Source: Arthrobacter sp. SLBN-83
GTDB lineage: Bacteria; Actinomycetota; Actinomycetes; Actinomycetales; Micrococcaceae
DNA: 64,000 bases
Direction: 5' to 3'
Assembly (NCBI RefSeq): GCF_006715285.1
Contig: NZ_VFMX01000001.1
Coordinates: 1,798,001 to 1,862,000 of the forward strand
The notes beneath the pieces are model-generated. The model was given only the letters and a program-made list of their open reading frames with translations, was not told the origin of the DNA and did no database searches. Positions 16,728-26,584 of this stretch are shown piece after piece (within the stretch, counting starts at the first letter, position 1; every line of letters starts with the position of its first letter). A program made the position numbers and the translations under genes.

Positions 16728-17557
16728 GGCGGCAGAAAATCGCCTTCCCGAAGTCCTGGTTCTCCGCCGCGCTGCTTGCCCTGGGCCTCCTCCTGCCGGC
16801 CGTACTCAGCGGATGTGCCGCGCAGGGCAATGCCCCCGACTCCGGCGCCGGCGGCACGCCAAGCGGCACGCTCACGGTTTTCGCCGCCGCCTCCCTCAAA
16901 GCCACCTTCACCGAACTGGCCCGCACTTTCGAAGCGGAACACCCGGGAACAAAGGTGACCCTGAGCTTCGCGGGTTCCTCCGATCTCGCCAGCCAGCTCA
17001 GCCAGGGCGCGCCCGCGGACGTCTTCGCATCCGCGGACACGGCCAATATGAAGAAAGTGCAGGACGCAGGCCTCGCGGACGGCACGCCGAAAGACTTCGC
17101 CACCAACACCCTTGCCATCGCAGTGCCGCCAGGGAACCCGGCCGGAATCGCATCGCTGCAGGACCTGGCCCGGCCGGGCATCAAACTGGTCACCTGCGCC
17201 CGGCAGGTCCCTTGCGGCGCCGCGACGGCCAAGGTGGCGCAGGCAGCTGGGCTTGCCCTGAACCCGGTCAGCGAGGAAAACGCCGTCACGGACGTCCTGG
17301 GCAAGGTCACGTCCGGGGAGGCCGACGCCGGGCTGGTCTACGGCACGGACATCAAAGCCGCCGGATCCAGCGCGAAAGGCATCCCTTTCCCGGGAGCCGG
17401 AAGTGCAGTCAACACCTACTCGATTGCAGGCGTTGCCGCAGGCCGGAACAAGGCCACCACCCGGGCCTTCCTGGATTTGGTCACAAGTCCGGAGGGCCAA
17501 AAGGTCCTGGCGGCCGCAGGGTTCGGCCCACCCGCCGAGGGGTCGGGCAGCAAGTGA
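16724..17557 (+). CDS. modA: Molybdate ABC transporter substrate-binding lipoprotein
   Basis: A 277-residue binding lipoprotein. A signal peptide ends in the lipobox VLSGC with the lipidated Cys-31. The mature part begins [26 protein letters not shown], the ModA signature, followed by [27 protein letters not shown], which supplies the Ser residues that bind the oxyanion. [10 protein letters not shown] and the C-terminal [19 protein letters not shown] complete the family pattern. The ATG overlaps the regulator stop; the stop overlaps a GTG (17554) that could be the modB start. Confidence 0.94.
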   Translation: MRRQKIAFPKSWFSAALLALGLLLPAVLSGCAAQGNAPDSGAGGTPSGTLTVFAAASLKATFTELARTFEAEHPGTKVTLSFAGSSDLASQLSQGAPADVFASADTANMKKVQDAGLADGTPKDFATNTLAIAVPPGNPAGIASLQDLARPGIKLVTCARQVPCGAATAKVAQAAGLALNPVSEENAVTDVLGKVTSGEADAGLVYGTDIKAAGSSAKGIPFPGAGSAVNTYSIAGVAAGRNKATTRAFLDLVTSPEGQKVLAAAGFGPPAEGSGSK

Positions 17558-17574
17558 GCCCGCGAGGGAAAGTG

Positions 17575-18456
17575 ATGCCGGAGCAAAGAAGGCGTTCGGC
17601 GGGCCCACGCGCCCAGGCCGCCGCCTACTCGGGCATCCCCGCCTGGGTGCGGGCGCTGGCAGTCGTGGCCGCCGTCGTCGTCGTGCTTCCGCTGCTGGCC
17701 ATGGTGCTGCGCGTGGACTGGGCCAACTTCGTTCCGCTGGTGACATCCGGACCATCCCTGACGGCGCTGGGGCTGAGCCTGCGGACCTCTGCCGCCAGCA
17801 CCGCGCTGTGCATTGTGCTGGGTGTCCCGCTGGCCCTGGTCCTTGCGCGGGACACCTTCCGGCTGCAGGGCCTGCTGCGCTCGCTGGTGCTCCTGCCGCT
17901 GGTGCTTCCCCCGGTGGTGGGCGGCATCGCCCTGCTCTACACGTTCGGGCGGCAGGGGCTGCTGGGGCGGACACTGGACGTCCTCGGCCTGCAGATTGCC
18001 TTTTCCACCACGGCGGTGGTCCTGGCGCAGACGTTCGTGGCACTGCCCTTCCTGGTGGTGAGCCTCGAAGGTGCGCTCCGGACCTCCGGCTCCCGGTACG
18101 AGGCAGTGGCCGCGACCCTGGGGGCCCGCCCCGGCACTGTCTTCCGGCGCGTTACGCTGCCGCTCGTCCTGCCCGGCCTGGCGTCCGGCGCCGTCCTCTC
18201 CTTCGCGCGGAGCCTGGGCGAATTCGGTGCCACGCTGACCTTCGCCGGCAGCCTGCAGGGGGTGACCCGGACCCTGCCGCTGGAGATCTACCTGCAGCGC
18301 GAAACGGACCCGGACGCCGCCGTCGCCCTGTCCCTGGTGCTGGTGGCAGTGGCCGTGGCGGTGGTTGCCCTCGCTTACCGCCGCCCGGCGGCAGGCCGCG
18401 CCGGGTCAGGACAACGGACGACGGCGGCAGCCCCGGCAGGAGGAAACGCCCAGTGA
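17575..18456 (+). CDS. modB: Molybdate ABC transporter permease
   Basis: A 293-residue inner-membrane permease with about six helices and the ABC coupling motif [22 protein letters not shown] near residue 180. The loop [28 protein letters not shown] is characteristic of ModB/CysT. Two in-frame starts compete: GTG 17554 overlapping the modA stop (GTGA) and ATG 17575 with GAGGGAA just upstream. I chose the latter for its ribosome site; the difference is seven residues. A charged Ala/Gly-rich tail overlaps modC by four bases. Confidence 0.93.
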   Translation: MPEQRRRSAGPRAQAAAYSGIPAWVRALAVVAAVVVVLPLLAMVLRVDWANFVPLVTSGPSLTALGLSLRTSAASTALCIVLGVPLALVLARDTFRLQGLLRSLVLLPLVLPPVVGGIALLYTFGRQGLLGRTLDVLGLQIAFSTTAVVLAQTFVALPFLVVSLEGALRTSGSRYEAVAATLGARPGTVFRRVTLPLVLPGLASGAVLSFARSLGEFGATLTFAGSLQGVTRTLPLEIYLQRETDPDAAVALSLVLVAVAVAVVALAYRRPAAGRAGSGQRTTAAAPAGGNAQ

Positions 18457-19511
18457 CGCTGTCCTTCCAGGCCGCCGTGGCCGGGCGGGGTTTTGACGTG
18501 GCACTGGCCGTCCGGCCGGGCGAAACCGTGGCCGTCATGGGGCCCAACGGCGCCGGTAAATCGACGCTGCTGGCCAGCATCGCCGGTTTGCTGAGGCCGG
18601 ACAGCGGCAGGGCCGAACTTAACGGCAGGACCCTCTTCGACCTCGACGGTGCCCAGCACGCGTGGTCACCGCCGCATAACCGCGGCACCGCCCTGCTCGC
18701 CCAGGAACCCCTGCTCTTTCCCCACCTGAGCGTCCTGGACAACGTCGCCTTTGGTCCCCGCAGCGCCGGTGTATCCAGGCGGGGGGCCAAGGAGCAGGCC
18801 CTCCGCCTGCTCGCTGACGTTGAGGCGGACCATCTTGCGGCGCGTCGTCCCGCCGAGCTCTCCGGCGGGCAGGCCCAGCGCGTCGCCGTGGCCCGGGCGC
18901 TCGCCGCCGACCCCGCCCTCCTCCTGCTCGACGAGCCGCTGGCCGCCCTGGACATCCACTCCGCGCCGCTGCTGCGCCGCCTGTTCAAGCGCGTCCTGGC
19001 CGGGCGGCAGGCCATCATCGTCACCCACGACGTGCTGGATGCGCTGATGCTCGCGGACCGCGTGGTGATCATGCAGGACGGCAGGATCGCAGAGGAGGGT
19101 CCAACCCGGACCGTGTTGGAGCGCCCCCGGAGCTCTTTCGCGGCCGGGCTTGCCGGGCTGAACTTCGTTCCCGGCACCCTCGACGGAACCGGGGTCCGGA
19201 CCGATGGCGGCCTCAGGATCGCCGGCCACGACGACGAACCCGGCCACCTGGCGACGCCGGGCGGTTCCGGCGTCGCCGTTTTCCCGCCGTCGGCCGTATC
19301 CGTGTTCCTGACGGACGCCCACGGAAGTCCCCGGAATTCGTTCGCCGTCACCATCACGGACCTTGAGCCGCACGGCGACCAGGTCCGCGTCCGTGCCGGA
19401 AGCCTGGCTGCGGACATCACGCCGGCCGCCTCCGCGGACCTGGCCCTGGTTCCCGGCATGACGGTGCACTTCGTGGTGAAGGCTGCCGCCGTATCTGTCT
19501 ACGGGACTTAG
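18453..19511 (+). CDS. modC: Molybdate ABC transporter ATP-binding protein
   Basis: A 352-residue ATPase. Walker A is [12 protein letters not shown]-loop LLAQEP, signature [15 protein letters not shown], Walker [13 protein letters not shown] and the H-loop IIVTHD. Residues ~240-352 form a Mop/TOBE region ([37 protein letters not shown]) that gates ModC by molybdate in this family. It starts at GTG 18453 with AGGAGGAAA upstream and overlaps modB by four bases. It ends the operon; there is no clear terminator hairpin before clpB. Confidence 0.94.
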   Translation: MTLSFQAAVAGRGFDVALAVRPGETVAVMGPNGAGKSTLLASIAGLLRPDSGRAELNGRTLFDLDGAQHAWSPPHNRGTALLAQEPLLFPHLSVLDNVAFGPRSAGVSRRGAKEQALRLLADVEADHLAARRPAELSGGQAQRVAVARALAADPALLLLDEPLAALDIHSAPLLRRLFKRVLAGRQAIIVTHDVLDALMLADRVVIMQDGRIAEEGPTRTVLERPRSSFAAGLAGLNFVPGTLDGTGVRTDGGLRIAGHDDEPGHLATPGGSGVAVFPPSAVSVFLTDAHGSPRNSFAVTITDLEPHGDQVRVRAGSLAADITPAASADLALVPGMTVHFVVKAAAVSVYGT

Positions 19512-19612
19512 CCTGCTCCTCCCGGGCCGCCCCGTCCGGCGGGAAAGGACCTGGGGCTCTGGACAGCCGTTTCGCCTTGGGCAAACATGGCTAGTGGACC
19601 TCGCCGTCCAAA

Positions 19613-19633
19613 GTTGAGCGTAGTAGACTCAAC
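19613..19633. promoter_or_regulatory. HAIR element (HspR operator) for clpB
   Basis: TTGAGC (19614-19619), a 7-nt spacer, and ACTCAA (19627-19632) match the actinobacterial HspR box (CTTGAGT-N7-ACTCAAG) at nearly every position. A TAGACT -10-like hexamer (19624-19629) lies inside the right arm, so HspR binding would block the promoter. Confidence 0.85.
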
Positions 19634-19664
19634 TTAGTCAACAAGCCCCCGAAAGGAGCTCTCT

Positions 19665-22307
19665 TTGGACGTCAAATTCACTACCAAGAGCCAGGAGGCT
19701 CTTTCCGCCGCGGCGATGAACGCCTCGACGGCCGGCAACCCCCAAGTGGAACCGGCCCACCTCCTCAAGGCCCTGATGGACCAGCGGGAGGGTGTGGCCG
19801 TCGCACTGCTCCGCGCCACCGGAGCCGACCCCGACGCCGTCAGCGTCCAGGCCAGCAGCGCCATCAAGGCCCTGCCTGCCACGTCCGGAGGCTCCAGCCA
19901 GCAGGCGCAGCTGTCCCGGCCCGCCCTGCAGGCCATCCAGCAGGCCAAGGAGGAAGCTGACCGGCTGGGCGACAGCTTTGTGTCCACCGAAGTGCTCCTG
20001 GTGGGCCTGTCCGCCGGCAATGATGCCGCTGCCCGCCTGCTGCGCGACGCCGGTGCTTCGCGCGAAGCCCTGCTCGCCGCGCTGCCCGGTATCCGCAACG
20101 ACCGCAAGGTGGACAGCCCGGACCCGGAGAACACCTTCCAGGCGCTTGAGAAGTACGGCACAGACCTCACTTCCATGGCACGCGCGGGCAAGCTGGACCC
20201 CGTGATCGGCCGCGACTCAGAGATCCGGCGCGTGGTCCAGGTCCTGTCCCGGCGCACCAAGAACAACCCGGTGCTCATCGGTGAACCCGGCGTGGGCAAG
20301 ACTGCCGTGGTGGAAGGCCTGGCGCAGCGGATGGTGGCCGGCGACGTCCCGGAAAGCCTGCGCGGCAAGACCCTGATCTCCCTTGATCTGGGTTCCATGG
20401 TTGCCGGCGCCAAGTACCGTGGCGAGTTCGAAGAACGTCTGAAGGCCGTCCTTGAGGAGATCAAGGGCTCCGATGGCCAGATCGTCACCTTCATTGACGA
20501 GATCCACACCGTGGTGGGGGCAGGCGCCACCGGCGACTCCTCCATGGATGCCGGCAACATGCTCAAGCCCATGCTGGCCCGCGGCGAGCTGCGGCTTATC
20601 GGTGCCACCACCCTTGACGAGTACCGCGAGAACATCGAGAAGGACGCCGCCCTGGAACGCCGCTTCCAGCAGGTGTATGTGGGCGAGCCCAGCGTGGAGG
20701 ACACCATCGGCATCCTCCGTGGCCTGAAGGAACGCTACGAGGCGCACCACAAGGTGTCCATCGCCGACTCCGCCCTGGTGGCGGCAGCCACGCTGTCCAA
20801 TCGCTACATTTCCGGCCGCCAGTTGCCGGATAAGGCCATCGACCTGGTGGATGAGGCGGCCTCGCGACTCCGCATGGAGATCGACTCCGCCCCGGAGGAG
20901 ATCGACCAGCTCCGCCGCCAGGTGGACCGCCTCACCATGGAGGAACTGGCGTTGAGCGGGGAGTCGGATCCGGCGTCCATCGAACGGCTGGCAGCCCTCC
21001 GCGCGGACAAGGCGGACAAGGAAGAGGAACTATCCGCCCTGAACGCCCGGTGGGAAGCCGAGAAAGCCGGCCTCAACCGGGTGGGCGACCTGAAGGCGAA
21101 GCTCGATGAGCTGCGCTCTGCCGCCGACAAGGCCCAACGTGAAGGCGACCTCGAAACGGCATCGCGGGTGCTCTATGGGGAGATCCCGGCGCTGGAGCGC
21201 GAGCTGAATGCCGCTGCCGAGGCCGAGGCTGCCGTTACGGACAAGCCGGCACAGATGGTGGCAGAGGAAGTGACCGCGGAAGATATCGCCGAGGTGATCT
21301 CGGCGTGGACGGGCATCCCGGCCGGCCGCATGCTGCAGGGCGAAAGCCAGAAACTGCTGCACATGGAGGAGGAGCTGGGCGAGCGCCTGATCGGCCAGAC
21401 CAAGGCCGTGCAGGCAGTGTCCGACGCCGTCCGACGTGCGCGGGCCGGCATCAGCGACCCCAACCGCCCCACCGGCTCGTTCCTGTTCCTGGGCCCCACC
21501 GGCGTGGGCAAGACCGAGCTCGCCAAGGCCCTGGCTGACTTCCTGTTCGACGACGAGCGCGCCATGGTGCGCATCGATATGTCCGAGTACAGCGAGAAGC
21601 ACAGCGTTGCCCGCCTGGTCGGGGCGCCTCCGGGCTACGTGGGCTACGAGGAAGGCGGCCAGCTCACCGAGGCCGTCCGCCGCCGCCCGTACTCCGTGGT
21701 GCTCCTGGATGAGGTGGAGAAGGCACACCCCGAGGTGTTCGACATCCTCCTGCAGGTGCTCGACGACGGCCGCCTCACCGACGGACAGGGCCGCACCGTG
21801 GACTTCCGCAACGTGATCCTGGTGCTGACCTCCAACCTGGGCAGCCAGTTCCTGGTGGACCAAAGCCTGGACGCCGAGGCCAAGCGCAACGCGGTCATGG
21901 CCACCGTGAATGCGTCCTTCAAGCCGGAGTTCCTGAACCGGCTCGACGAAGTGGTGCTGTTCGACGCCCTCACGGTGGAGGAACTGGCGCACATCGTGGA
22001 GCTGCACGTGGCGGAACTGGGGCGGCGGCTGCACGAGCGGCGCCTTACCCTCGACGTCACCGACGGCGCCAAGGCGTGGCTGGCGCTGTCCGGCTACGAC
22101 CCCGCGTACGGCGCCCGGCCACTGCGGCGCCTGGTGCAGCGCGAGATTGGCGACCGGTTGGCCAAGGCCATCCTGGCCGGTGAGATCAGCGACGGCGACA
22201 CCGTCCTGGTGGATACCGCGCCCGACTTCGGTGAACTCACCGAGTCCAGCGTCGACACGCTGACCGGGGCCCCGAGCTCAGGGCTGTCGGTGCGGCGGAA
22301 GGACTAG
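19665..22307 (+). CDS. clpB: ATP-dependent chaperone ClpB (disaggregase)
   Basis: An 880-residue Hsp100. It has an N-terminal Clp_N double repeat (residues 1-145, [14 protein letters not shown]), NBD1 with Walker [13 protein letters not shown] near residue 206, and the coiled-coil M domain about 400-520 ([18 protein letters not shown]). NBD2 follows with [12 protein letters not shown] near 610 and sensor-2 GARPLRR. It works with DnaK to resolve protein aggregates. The start is TTG 19665 after GAAAGGAG. The HAIR box ~35 nt upstream indicates HspR repression and heat induction. It stands as its own unit with a terminator after it. Confidence 0.97.
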   Translation: MDVKFTTKSQEALSAAAMNASTAGNPQVEPAHLLKALMDQREGVAVALLRATGADPDAVSVQASSAIKALPATSGGSSQQAQLSRPALQAIQQAKEEADRLGDSFVSTEVLLVGLSAGNDAAARLLRDAGASREALLAALPGIRNDRKVDSPDPENTFQALEKYGTDLTSMARAGKLDPVIGRDSEIRRVVQVLSRRTKNNPVLIGEPGVGKTAVVEGLAQRMVAGDVPESLRGKTLISLDLGSMVAGAKYRGEFEERLKAVLEEIKGSDGQIVTFIDEIHTVVGAGATGDSSMDAGNMLKPMLARGELRLIGATTLDEYRENIEKDAALERRFQQVYVGEPSVEDTIGILRGLKERYEAHHKVSIADSALVAAATLSNRYISGRQLPDKAIDLVDEAASRLRMEIDSAPEEIDQLRRQVDRLTMEELALSGESDPASIERLAALRADKADKEEELSALNARWEAEKAGLNRVGDLKAKLDELRSAADKAQREGDLETASRVLYGEIPALERELNAAAEAEAAVTDKPAQMVAEEVTAEDIAEVISAWTGIPAGRMLQGESQKLLHMEEELGERLIGQTKAVQAVSDAVRRARAGISDPNRPTGSFLFLGPTGVGKTELAKALADFLFDDERAMVRIDMSEYSEKHSVARLVGAPPGYVGYEEGGQLTEAVRRRPYSVVLLDEVEKAHPEVFDILLQVLDDGRLTDGQGRTVDFRNVILVLTSNLGSQFLVDQSLDAEAKRNAVMATVNASFKPEFLNRLDEVVLFDALTVEELAHIVELHVAELGRRLHERRLTLDVTDGAKAWLALSGYDPAYGARPLRRLVQREIGDRLAKAILAGEISDGDTVLVDTAPDFGELTESSVDTLTGAPSSGLSVRRKD

Positions 22308-22325
22308 CCGCAGTCTGAGGTGGAG

Positions 22326-22364
22326 GTGTGCTGCCCTGTCAGGATGACTGTCAGGGCAGCACAC
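22326..22364. terminator. Bidirectional terminator hairpin
   Basis: GTGTGCTGCCCTG (22326-22338) and CAGGGCAGCACAC (22352-22364) are perfect 13-base complements with a 13-nt loop. It lies between convergent clpB and the septum-formation-family gene and covers the last codons and stop of the latter. Confidence 0.8.
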
Positions 22365-23031
22365 TTGCGGTAATTACGTTGCCGCCGTCGGCCGCGACGT
22401 AGCAATCCACCCGTCGGTCGCCTGATCCCCAGCTGGTGGTGCTGGGGTAGCTGCGCTGGTAGTTGAGCGGGAACTGCTTTGCCGCCGGGCTGAGCTTTGC
22501 TGCCTGGCAAACCTCCAGCGCCTTGGTCTTGAGTGTGTCCGCGCCAGGGTAGTCGCCGTCCTGCGGGTAATGGAGGGTGGCCACCAACTGCGCCGAGTGG
22601 GGCGTATCGCAGGGCACCACCGTGGACGTCAGCGCCTGGGGGTCGAAGTCCTTGAAGCAATCACCAACGGCGTACGCTGCCGGCGCCACCCCTTCCCGAG
22701 GGAGGGGCTGGGGACTGGCGGGCGGAGTGACGGCGGTCTGCAGCACGCCCGGTGCAGCAGCTTTTGGCGCCTGGGTACCTGGCGAGGAGTTCAGCCACAG
22801 GGCAAGCCACACCAGCGAGCCCGCAACGGCCAGGATCACGACGACGAAAAACGCCTTCCAGAATGCGGGCCGCCTGTTGGGGTGTCTCTCCGGGGCGGGC
22901 TCGTGGCGCGGCTGGGACCAGGTGACGGATTCCGGGGCGGGGGCCGACGTACCGTTCCCGCCGGGGATTTTCGGCAGGTTTCCGGTACGAGGCGGCGAGG
23001 AGGGTTTTGGCGGAAGGTCCTGCTGGTTCAC
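22351..23031 (-). CDS. Septum formation family protein (single-pass membrane)
   Basis: A 226-residue protein: a Pro-rich cytoplasmic N-terminus (1-58), one membrane helix (AFFVVVILAVAGSLVWLALWL, near 60-80), a Pro/Ala linker and an extracytoplasmic domain. That domain starts YAVGDCFKDFDPQ and contains VVPCDTPHSAQLVATLHYP, EVCQAAKL and DRRVDCYVA. The four cysteines and the VPC-x-x-PH-x-x-Q motif are typical of the actinobacterial septum-formation (DUF4190-linked) domain. Exact function is unknown. It is divergent from the DUF3073 gene. Confidence 0.75.
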   Translation of the reverse strand: MNQQDLPPKPSSPPRTGNLPKIPGGNGTSAPAPESVTWSQPRHEPAPERHPNRRPAFWKAFFVVVILAVAGSLVWLALWLNSSPGTQAPKAAAPGVLQTAVTPPASPQPLPREGVAPAAYAVGDCFKDFDPQALTSTVVPCDTPHSAQLVATLHYPQDGDYPGADTLKTKALEVCQAAKLSPAAKQFPLNYQRSYPSTTSWGSGDRRVDCYVAADGGNVITASVLP

Positions 23032-23301
23032 GGGTGCGCATCCTCCTGTTTTGGTTCCGCGGCTCGCCGACGGCCGGATAAAATCGGCAGTTCTTAAGCG
23101 ACTCTACCGAAGAAAAATGGCGGAATCCCGCGGGTGGGAGTGCGTCATGGTACCCCACGCACCCCTCCGGGCCTCCAGGCGGCGAGCGGGGCCAGCCGAA
23201 AGCATGTAATCTAGGTGTACGACAAATTGACCAAACATTCCGGGGCCTCACCGATCGCCAAGGTGACCACCTCCGGTCCAAGTACAAAAGGGGGTCACGC
23301 C

Positions 23302-23535
23302 ATGGGGCGCGGCCGTCAAAAGGCAAAAGCTACCAAGCAGGCTCGGGACATCAAGTACTACTCCCCGAACACTGACTACTCGGCACTGCAGCGTGAGCTG
23401 ACGGGCCCTGCCAGTCGTTCAACGAGCCGATATTCGAATGAGCCGGTCGAACCGGATTATTCGGCTTATGTGGACAAGTACGCGGATGATTTGGATGACG
23501 ATGACGACGAGGTAGACCACCGTCGCATCGGCTAG
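23302..23535 (+). CDS. DUF3073 family protein
   Basis: A 77-residue conserved actinobacterial protein. MGRGRQKAKATKQARDIKYYSP is the family signature, followed by TDYSALQRELTG and an acidic tail (YADDLDDDDDEVDHRR). Function is unknown. The ATG at 23302 follows GGGGG; a TAATCT box at 23207-23212 is a likely -10, giving a leader of about 80 nt. The gene is monocistronic and is followed by a hairpin. The 270-nt stretch before it (23032-23301) holds this promoter and nothing else I recognise. Confidence 0.88.
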   Translation: MGRGRQKAKATKQARDIKYYSPNTDYSALQRELTGPASRSTSRYSNEPVEPDYSAYVDKYADDLDDDDDEVDHRRIG

Positions 23536-23640
23536 TTGTCGCTGACCGTCGCTGCAATACAGCAGCTGGCACTCAGTCGCAATAATCTTCGCCAAGCTGC
23601 TCTCTGTGCAGCACCCCAAGTGCTGACCTCGCTCAAGAGG

Positions 23641-23679
23641 CCCGTTGGGGCATGCCTGTTTCCGGCATGCCTTAGCGGG
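23641..23679. terminator. Terminator hairpin between convergent genes
   Basis: GGCATGCC (23649-23656) and GGCATGCC (23664-23671) pair perfectly, extended through G-U pairs to CCCG (23641-23644) with CGGG (23676-23679). TCCTTTTG follows on the plus strand. It overlaps the stop region of the minus-strand hydrolase. Confidence 0.75.
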
Positions 23680-24472
23680 TCCTTTTGTCGTTCCCGCCTG
23701 GGACGCGTGCCCGCCTCACAGGCATCAGGGTCTTGGGCGGCCCATCCTCTTCCAGGAACGGAATGATAAGGCTGGTGAGCGTGGCGGGGCGTTCCATCGG
23801 AAGGCCATGTGACGTGCCTGGAACCACCGCCAACTGTCCGTTGGGCAGCGCCTCAAACAATGAAACGGCGTGGGGCAGGGTAACGATGTCATCGTCGCCG
23901 AGAGCTACAAGCACCGATTGCTGGATCCGCGAGATCTGGGATGTCGTAAGTGACGGCTCGCTGCTGATCAACTGCATGGCTTTCCGGGCTACTTCTCCAA
24001 AGTGCCCTGGTCCATCAGGAGAACGCTCGGCATAGGCACGGGCAAGCTCTTGGAACACCGGCGCTTCGGGGTCCATTTCCACTTGCTGAACGCCGTCCAC
24101 GTCGTAGTTCGCGCTGATGACAACCATCCTGTTCACAAGGTCTGGCCTCGCGAGAGCCACCAGGAGGGCGACAATACCTCCGTCGCTCCAGCCAACCAAG
24201 TGCGCGGGCCCACCGACGACTGTTTCGAGGACGCTGATCGTCTCCCTGGCCATATCCTCGTAGTGGAAGTCTGCATCAGTATCCGCCGTATAACCGTGTC
24301 CGCGGCGGTCGTAGGCGATAACGCGGTAGTGGTCCCCCAGCGCAGTCCCGAGCGTAGTGAGAAGGGCGTCACTGTTGCTGAGCCCACCATGCAGCAGGAG
24401 CAGTGGAGTTCCTGCACCACCACGGTCTTCCACCCACGTCGGATGCCCGTCAATGTCGAGCAAGCGGGCCAT
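23672..24472 (-). CDS. Alpha/beta hydrolase
   Basis: A 266-residue alpha/beta-hydrolase-fold enzyme. The oxyanion-hole strand is LLLLHGGLSNSD, the nucleophile elbow is VGWSDGG (Ser), the acid is in ALGDDDIV, and the catalytic His is in VVPGTSHGLPMERP. A short cap follows the nucleophile strand. The AYDRRGHGYT motif is standard. The substrate is not known. Base composition is a little lower in GC than its neighbours, which may hint at transfer but is weak evidence. It stands alone on the minus strand. Confidence 0.87.
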   Translation of the reverse strand: MARLLDIDGHPTWVEDRGGAGTPLLLLHGGLSNSDALLTTLGTALGDHYRVIAYDRRGHGYTADTDADFHYEDMARETISVLETVVGGPAHLVGWSDGGIVALLVALARPDLVNRMVVISANYDVDGVQQVEMDPEAPVFQELARAYAERSPDGPGHFGEVARKAMQLISSEPSLTTSQISRIQQSVLVALGDDDIVTLPHAVSLFEALPNGQLAVVPGTSHGLPMERPATLTSLIIPFLEEDGPPKTLMPVRRARVPGGNDKRTR

Positions 24473-24602
24473 GTTCGTTCACTCCCATTCCGGATTGACC
24501 GCTGCTGAGGTGCCGCCATGCGGCGTACCCAGTGGATCTGTCCGGGCTATTTTCCCCCCGCCCAACCTTGTGGCTCAAGGGGGTCCGTGTACCGTTGGTC
24601 CC

Positions 24603-25376
24603 ATGCCTAAAGTTGAGGGATACCGTCACGGCGAGCCCTGCTGGGCGGATCTGCAGACCCCCGATGTTGCCGCCGCCAAGGAGTTTTACGGCCGGATCTT
24701 CGGCTGGACCTACCAGGACTTTCCCACTCCGGACGGCCGCAGTTACGCACAGGCCTTCGTAGGCGGCGAGCTGGTATCCACGATCGCGCCGCAAAGCCCC
24801 CTGCAACTGGAGGCCGGCACTGCCGCCAAGTGGAACATCTACTTCTCCGCCCTGGACGCCGCGGACCTGTTGGAGGAAGCCCGTCACGCCGGTGGTACTG
24901 CCCTGTTCGGCCCGGAGACCGTCGGCGATACAGGAGTACTTGGCTTCCTGGCCCCTCCCGGCGGCGGAACCACGGGCATCTGGCAGCCCGGAACGCACTA
25001 TGGAAGCCATCTGTTCAACCAGCCCGGTGCGTTGGCCTGGGCGGAACTTTTCACGCCCGAGACGCCTGCCGCCGTCGGCTTCTTCCAGCAGCTGTTCGGG
25101 TACGAGGTCACCGAATACCCCCAGGACGACGGCGGCAGCTACAGCACGCTGCTCATCGGCGGCAGCGAGGTGGCCGGCGTCGTTCCTGCCGACGAAGGTG
25201 AGCAGGCCGACTGGCAGGTCTACTTTGGCGTGGCGGATGTTGCCGGGGCGGCAGCGGCCGCCCAAGACGCAGGCGGGGAAATCGTTGTGGAGCCCGACGA
25301 ATACCCTGTCGACGGCTCACTGGCCACCATCAGGGACCCTCAGGGTGGACTGCTCAACCTGATCCAGGTCGCTTGA
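24603..25376 (+). CDS. Two-domain VOC-family protein
   Basis: A 257-residue protein with two vicinal-oxygen-chelate domains. The first starts GEPCWADLQTPDVAAAKEFYGRIFGWTYQ, the second LAWAELFTPETPAAVGFFQQLFGYEV; each ends in a DPQGG or APPGGG loop. This resembles the CFP-30B/hydroxylase-like group seen in actinobacteria. A TACCGT -10 (24590-24595) with TTGTGG 16 nt upstream ends seven bases before the ATG at 24603, so the mRNA is probably leaderless. It converges with purM. Confidence 0.85.
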   Translation: MPKVEGYRHGEPCWADLQTPDVAAAKEFYGRIFGWTYQDFPTPDGRSYAQAFVGGELVSTIAPQSPLQLEAGTAAKWNIYFSALDAADLLEEARHAGGTALFGPETVGDTGVLGFLAPPGGGTTGIWQPGTHYGSHLFNQPGALAWAELFTPETPAAVGFFQQLFGYEVTEYPQDDGGSYSTLLIGGSEVAGVVPADEGEQADWQVYFGVADVAGAAAAAQDAGGEIVVEPDEYPVDGSLATIRDPQGGLLNLIQVA

Positions 25377-25391
25377 ACACAGGCCCTTAAA

Positions 25392-25429
25392 TACGGCGAG
25401 TCCCCACCGGTCGGCGGGGACTCGCCGTA
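25392..25429. terminator. Bidirectional terminator
   Basis: TACGGCGAGTCCCC (25392-25405) and GGGGACTCGCCGTA (25416-25429) are perfect complements around a 10-nt loop, between the convergent VOC gene and purM. Confidence 0.85.
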
Positions 25430-25438
25430 CGTCAAACT

Positions 25439-26584
25439 TTAGGCGTAGGCGTTGACCAGGCGGACCGCGCCGCCGTCCACGCCCTTGGCACCTTGGACGT
25501 AGTCGGGGCCGGACTTGTCGATCGAGTCGGAGTCCGCTGTGACGGTGCCCATGATCCAGGACGGCAGCCCGCGCTCGTTGAGGCGGGCGACGGCGGCATC
25601 CGCTGCTTCGGGGGAGACGATGGCCACCATGCCCACGCCGAGGTTCAGCGTGCGCTCCAGGTCGGCCAGCGGGACGTTGCCCAGCTCGGACACCAGCTTG
25701 AAGATGGCCGGCAGTTCCCATGTGGCGCGGTCAACCGTTGCCACCAGGCCCTGCGGCAGGACGCGGGCCAGGTTGGCGGCAAGCCCGCCGCCGGTAACGT
25801 GGCTGAAGCCGTGAACGGCTGCACCGGACTTCACCGGGAAGGCGCGGGCCAGGTCGAGGCAGTCGGCTGCGTAGACGCGGGTAGGTTCCAGGAGTTCCTC
25901 ACCCAGGGTGCGGCCCAGTTCGGAGACCTGGCGGTCCAAGGCCCAGCCGGCGTGGTTGATGACGCGGCGGACCAGGGAGTAGCCGTTGGAGTGCAGGCCG
26001 GACGAGGCCATGCCGATCACCACGTCACCCGCGCGGACGCGGTCCGGGCCCAGCAGCGCATCGGCTTCCACCACGCCGGTGGCTGCCCCGGCAACGTCGT
26101 ATTCGTGCTCGCCCAGCAGGCCGGGATGCTCAGCGGTCTCGCCGCCCACCAGCGCTGTACCGGCCACGGAGCAGGCAGAGGCGATGCCGCGGACGATGCC
26201 CGCGATGCGCTCCGGGACAACCTTGCCGCACGCGATGTAATCGGTCATGTACAGCGGCTCAGCGCCCACCACAACAATGTCGTCCACCACCATGCCCACC
26301 AGGTCGAACCCGATGGTGTCGTGGATGTCCATCGCCTGCGCGATAGCCACCTTGGTGCCCACGCCGTCGGTGGAGGTTGCCAGCAGCGGCTTCTTGTAGG
26401 TCAGCAGCCTGGAGACGTCGTAGAGGCCGGCGAAGCCGCCCACCCCGCCGATCACCGAGGAGTTGTGGGTTGCCTTCACGGCATCCTTCATGAGCTCGAC
26501 GGCGCGGTCCCCGGCTTCAACGTCCACGCCGGCGGAGGCGTAGGTGATGCCGGAGTTTTCTGCGGCGGGGCTGGCGGAGGTCAT
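25439..26584 (-). CDS. purM: Phosphoribosylformylglycinamidine cyclo-ligase
   Basis: A 381-residue AIR synthetase of purine synthesis, using ATP to close the imidazole ring. Features: ITYASAGVDVEAGDRAVELMK, the ATP-binding LLATSTDGVGTKVAIA, the metal Asp in DDIVVVGAEPLYMTDYIA, and GFSHVTGGGLAANLARVLP. Its ATG overlaps the purF stop by four bases, so the two are coupled. It is the last gene of the purF-purM unit and ends at a bidirectional terminator. Confidence 0.96.
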   Translation of the reverse strand: MTSASPAAENSGITYASAGVDVEAGDRAVELMKDAVKATHNSSVIGGVGGFAGLYDVSRLLTYKKPLLATSTDGVGTKVAIAQAMDIHDTIGFDLVGMVVDDIVVVGAEPLYMTDYIACGKVVPERIAGIVRGIASACSVAGTALVGGETAEHPGLLGEHEYDVAGAATGVVEADALLGPDRVRAGDVVIGMASSGLHSNGYSLVRRVINHAGWALDRQVSELGRTLGEELLEPTRVYAADCLDLARAFPVKSGAAVHGFSHVTGGGLAANLARVLPQGLVATVDRATWELPAIFKLVSELGNVPLADLERTLNLGVGMVAIVSPEAADAAVARLNERGLPSWIMGTVTADSDSIDKSGPDYVQGAKGVDGGAVRLVNAYA